DNA of 64,000 bases from Eudorina sp. 2006-703-Eu-15 (Eukaryota > Chlorophyta > Chlorophyceae > Chlamydomonadales > Volvocaceae), in the NCBI GenBank assembly GCA_003117195.1, contig BDSI01000027.1, positions 310,001 through 374,000 of the forward strand, read 5' to 3'. The notes under the pieces are model-generated. The model was not told where the DNA came from. It worked only from the letters and a program-made list of their open reading frames with translations, and ran no database searches. Positions 60,312 to 64,000 of this stretch are shown one piece after another. Position 1 is the stretch's first letter. Every line of letters starts with the position of its first letter. Both the position numbers and the translations under genes were made by a program.

Positions 60312-62983
60312 GTGATGATGGCATGGAGTGGCGAGGTCCTCGGTCATGCTCTTATCCTTACATGTCCGCTGGCGGCCTGCTATACCGCAAGACTTCTCGC
60401 GCGGCTTACGGCCGAGCTGGACGCCACTAGCAGGTGTGTGTCCGGAGCGCCGGTGGGCCTCATGTTCGGTGCTGTTGCTGCAACTCATAAGGTAGCAAGC
60501 AAGGATATGATACGGAATTTTCATATGGTGTTGGTATTGTTAAGGTGGTCCAAAATGCAAGGTATCCAGGGTTCCGGCATACTATCTGTAACGCATGTGC
60601 CTGTAGAGCCTGCTGATTGCAAATGCCTCTCATTGTTTGCTTGCAGGGGTATTTCGGTCCGAGCGCCGTTTGCGCGCCGAGGAACTTTCACCCTACCCTC
60701 AGCACGGATTATCCATGAGACCGGGCAGTGCCTCAGCACCGGGAGATTGGGCTGCTTTCAGTATAATAATGCGGCCTTTTCTTACGAGGTGGGTCAGCGT
60801 TTTCTGCCGCATGAAGCGTTTTCTTAAGAGTCGGAAGCAACAAGATTCTCTGTTTTGTCCGAGGCGCAGAGCAATGAGGAAGATTTTGAAAATGCTGCTC
60901 CGGGCACCGAGGAGGAAGACGAGGTGGACTTCTGCATCATGACGCCACAACAGGCTTTCGGGGTCCTGGTAAGGCATGTCCCGACACCCGCCTGCGTGTA
61001 GGCTTGTAGCGTCATCCAACAATCTAGTATGCAACTGCTGAAGATATCCTTGCTGACACACATCAACAAGTGCGGTCTCCCCCGTTGACCACCGGTCCCC
61101 CAGGGGGATCACGCCCCCCAGTACACCAAGATATTTGTCAACGGCTCCACATTCGTCGCAGACAGGAGTGAGCCGGGCACGGTGAGTCCGGAAGTGCTGG
61201 TGCGGTGAAACGCATTATTATGTAATTTCGGCAGCTGTTGGATCCTTTGCTCGCGTCGCTTCTGAATTTCGGCAGCCCGTGCCCCGTGGGACGAATCTCC
61301 GGTTGCTGCGCGAATTGACACGTGGTCGGTTTCCCCGGTGGCTGTTGCTTTTACTACGCGACAGGTGATATCTGTCGAGGAGTATGCAAACCGCATGCAG
61401 GGCAGCAGTGCATTCAGCATCCAGTCCACCGGCGGGTCACCCGCCGGCATCTCACCTAGCGTTGGAGACACTTCTGAGATCAATTCCCAGGTGGACAGCG
61501 CTTCGGTAAGGTCAACAGACGGGGGCGTTTCGGTGTCGATGTCGCAGTTGAGCTGCTGCAGCAACCGGTTCTCAGAGACGTCACTCAGCAGTTACGACAA
61601 CGTGGTTTCGCAGCGCAGCAGCTTCGATATGCCGGCGTTGTCGAACAGCTGTTCGACCCAGCTGCCATCCTGCGACCGGATGAGCGCACCGCACGCGCCG
61701 TTGGATGGAGTTGTCGAAGGCCCGTACTGCTGCGGTACGGTGCCGCAGACCCATCCGAAGGACCTGCACGTCTCCTTGGATGACGTGGCGCAGTCGGACG
61801 TGTGGCGAGCAGCGGCGGAGGCGGCGACTGCCGAGGCGGAGGCGGAGGAGCTGTCCGCGCCGTGCACACCGCGGGAACGGGCTGCGCCGTCGCGGCCGGT
61901 GATATCCCCGCAGTCCACCGGGGACGCCTCGACGTCAGCTCCTGCCAGTGCCCAGCCACGGCGGGTGGCTCATGGCAGTCACTCTGTGGTTCGAGATACA
62001 GCGGAGCCCTGTGCTGCCGTGGCAAAAGTGAAGGCGCCGGCGGCTCGCGCGGGCGACCTCGTGCGTTGCGGCTCGCACGGTGGCGCCGTGGCGGGCTATC
62101 CGGACAAGGTCGGCCAGCGGCGCTGGGTACCGGCGGGGTCGAGGTCGATGCCGCCGCCGCTACCGGCACCAGGCCCTCGGGCATCCGCTCCGCAGTCCAG
62201 CTGCTCCACCTCAAGGTCGTGCCACGCGCAGCTACAGGTGCGCCCTCGTGACGAAGGTGGTGCACACTGGAGACCGGGCTGTACTTGTGTGGTTGTCGGG
62301 ACGCAATCGGGGACTTCACACTGGTGGCGTTGTGGAATCTGAGACGGCGGCTTTTTTACATAACAAATGTGGCGTTGTGGGATCTGGGATGGTGGCTGTG
62401 CTTGTCGTGCCGTGAGCTCGTGTTGTGAGAGTGATTGACACGCTGAGCTCGTGTGTGCCCCCGATGGACGTCGCAGGGTGGCAGCAATTTGGAGCGCACG
62501 TGGAGCAGTTGGGAGTCGTCTTCAGCGCCGCACTCGCCGCAGCGGCCGGTGTCCATCCGCCCGCGGACCTGCGCCGGGGGCGCGGCGTCGGCGGGCGCCC
62601 CCGGCTCGCCGGCCACGTCCCCGGTGGGGCTGTGCCGGGCTCCGGCGCTGCCGCTGCCCGACGGGTCCTCCCTGGAGACTGAGGTTCCCCCTGCGCTTCG
62701 CTACTATTTGGCTCAAGCTCGAGCGGCCGTCACCTCCTCAGACGTGTCGGGCGGCTCCGGCCTGGTCACGGGTGCACCGCTGGAGGAGTGTGCGATGGGG
62801 TCGGGTGGCGGCCGTGCCGCCGACCTCGGCGCCGGCCGGCGCGGCTTCGTTCGGGCGACGGTGGAGCAGCTGAACACACAGCGCCTGATCTGCTGCCACG
62901 TGACTCCCTTCGCGGCGGCCAAGACCAGCCGCAAGCCGAGGCCGCTCGCTCGCACGGGTGGCGCCGCGGCTGCTGTCAAGTAA
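60312..62983 (+). CDS. Predicted multi-exon Ser/Ala-rich protein, unknown function
   Basis: Likely exons are one ending at 60968 (RFSVLSEAQSNEEDFENAAP, EEEDEVDFCIMTPQQAFGVL), then 61104-61181 (DHAPQYTKIFVNGSTFVADR). From 61365 a long exon starts VISVEEYANRMQGSSAFSIQ. A last exon of about 62477-62983 ends in a basic KTSRKPRPLAR region and stop. An upstream exon around 60330-60491 (YTARLLARLTAELDATSRCV) is possible. The long exon is low-complexity, rich in Ser then Ala/Glu, and probably disordered. The donor CTACAG|GTGCGC near 62238 and an acceptor near 62476 would join the last two. I recognise no family. Confidence 0.45.
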
Positions 62984-64000
62984 TCTCTGAGGGTGGATGT
63001 GGTGTCGGATCCGCTACGCCTGTGCAGGATGTTTTTGTACACCGGCACGACCGGTGGTGTGGCGGCTTGTCATGCCCCATATGCCGGCTGCAGCTTAATT
63101 CTTTTACCTTGGGTAAATCTTTTACTCGGTAGTTTGTGAAGGGGACCCTGCGCCCCAGCAGGGACTTCCCCAGCTTGCCATGATATTGGATGGTGTAGTG
63201 TTATTGGTGGCCGCGTGCAAGTATAGGCGCACGCTTTAGCGGCCTAAAGGTTGACATCTCTGCTGTACATGTCAAACGCTGTCAGTATCTGACTACAACG
63301 TTATCGAGCGGTTTCGGAGAGCGGTTTCGGAGAGCGGTTTCGGAGAGGGGTTTCGGAGAGCGAATCAGTTCGTCATGGCACAAGAGTGGTCGGCTTGCTC
63401 AAGGGGCATGCGCGTGACCGTCAAGCGTCTCATCTGTGACGAGCAGACGTACGGCTTCGATGGGATGCAGTGCAAGTGATACGTCGAAAGACGGTGGGCT
63501 GTCTTTCAGAGTGTTTGGTTGTTGACCTAGCTGATCCCGTATCAGTCGTGGAAGTCGCACCGTATGGTGGGCCAAGGGTGATAATCATCTGGACCACGCG
63601 TGTTGGATAGACTGATTATCGCATGGTAATTGGACTGAGCACCTAGGCTTGGTGCTGAAATGAAGCCAGTTTGCGCATTGGCTCTTGCGAGCGCCCGGCG
63701 GCGTAGTTGCTTGTTGGTAGGTGCTTGGTAACCACCCTTAATCGTACTCGGACGTGTGGGCCGCTGGGACTTAGATGTGACGCTAGCGGCCCTGGACCTG
63801 CCGCCTCACCTACTGTGGGGCGCAGTCGGCCCACATAGCGAAGCCGATGAGGGCACCTTTAGTCAGTGCTCAGTGGACGGGGCGTGGTATGCGAGGGGAC
63901 TGTTCGCCATGAGCGGGAGCCTACAAAAGGGTCAGGATGTCGAGTGCGAGCGTCCAGAAGCGGATGTGAACGATTCTGGCGTGAAATTAAGAGGGCCCAC
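62984..64000. other. Non-coding tail of the window
   Basis: No gene supported. Holds the 13-bp tandem repeat at 63307. Confidence 0.4.
63307..63362. repeat. 13-bp tandem repeat, four units
   Basis: Unit AGCGGTTTCGGAG repeated at 63307, 63320, 63333 and, with one change, 63346. Confidence 0.9.

Overview
The window reads as nuclear DNA of a green alga, most likely volvocine/chlamydomonadalean. This is inferred from GC-rich coding sequence, many short introns, TGTAA-type polyadenylation signals downstream of several stops, and the gene content: two conserved cilium genes (CEP290, CFAP61), a plant/algal DUF3082 membrane protein and a plant-type pyridoxal-phosphate glutaminase. The species cannot be named from sequence alone.

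Layout. Positions 1-9.5 kb hold four plus-strand genes: a cofactor-dependent phosphoglycerate mutase with a long C-terminal extension, a UBC9-type SUMO E2, a Rossmann-fold dehydrogenase-like protein, and PDX2 (PdxT). From 27.6 down to 10.7 kb the minus strand carries a complete CEP290 gene; I resolve 33 exons that stay in phase from start to stop (2,647 codons). Only 393 bp away, head to head on the plus strand, is CFAP61 (28.0-33.4 kb, seven exons, 1,150 codons). The two cilium genes may share a bidirectional promoter.

The 31-46 kb region is an accessory landscape. Copy 1 of a segmental duplication (about 30.95-37.9 kb) contains the 3' part of CFAP61, an AT-rich spacer and a small gene for an unrecognised glycine-zipper protein. 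Copy 2 (about 38.6-46.2 kb) keeps the same order but is decayed. It retains one CFAP61 exon with a destroyed splice donor, has lost the terminal CFAP61 exon, and has a frameshifted glycine-zipper exon. It also took up at least two mobile elements: a 267-bp SINE-like element with a 7-bp target duplication, and a 2.87-kb element with TGTA...TACA ends that carries a long hairpin and tandem repeats.

From 46.5 to 54.1 kb are a minus-strand STI1-domain protein, a plus-strand 2-oxoglutarate/Fe(II) oxygenase and a minus-strand DUF3082 membrane protein. From 54 to 64 kb two further multi-exon genes are likely but not recognised, together with repeats and what may be the 3' end of a non-LTR retroelement. 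GC-AG introns appear unusually often: five of about 76 introns resolved by eye. All splice sites were read by eye and supported by phase and family alignment from memory; no transcript or database evidence was available.
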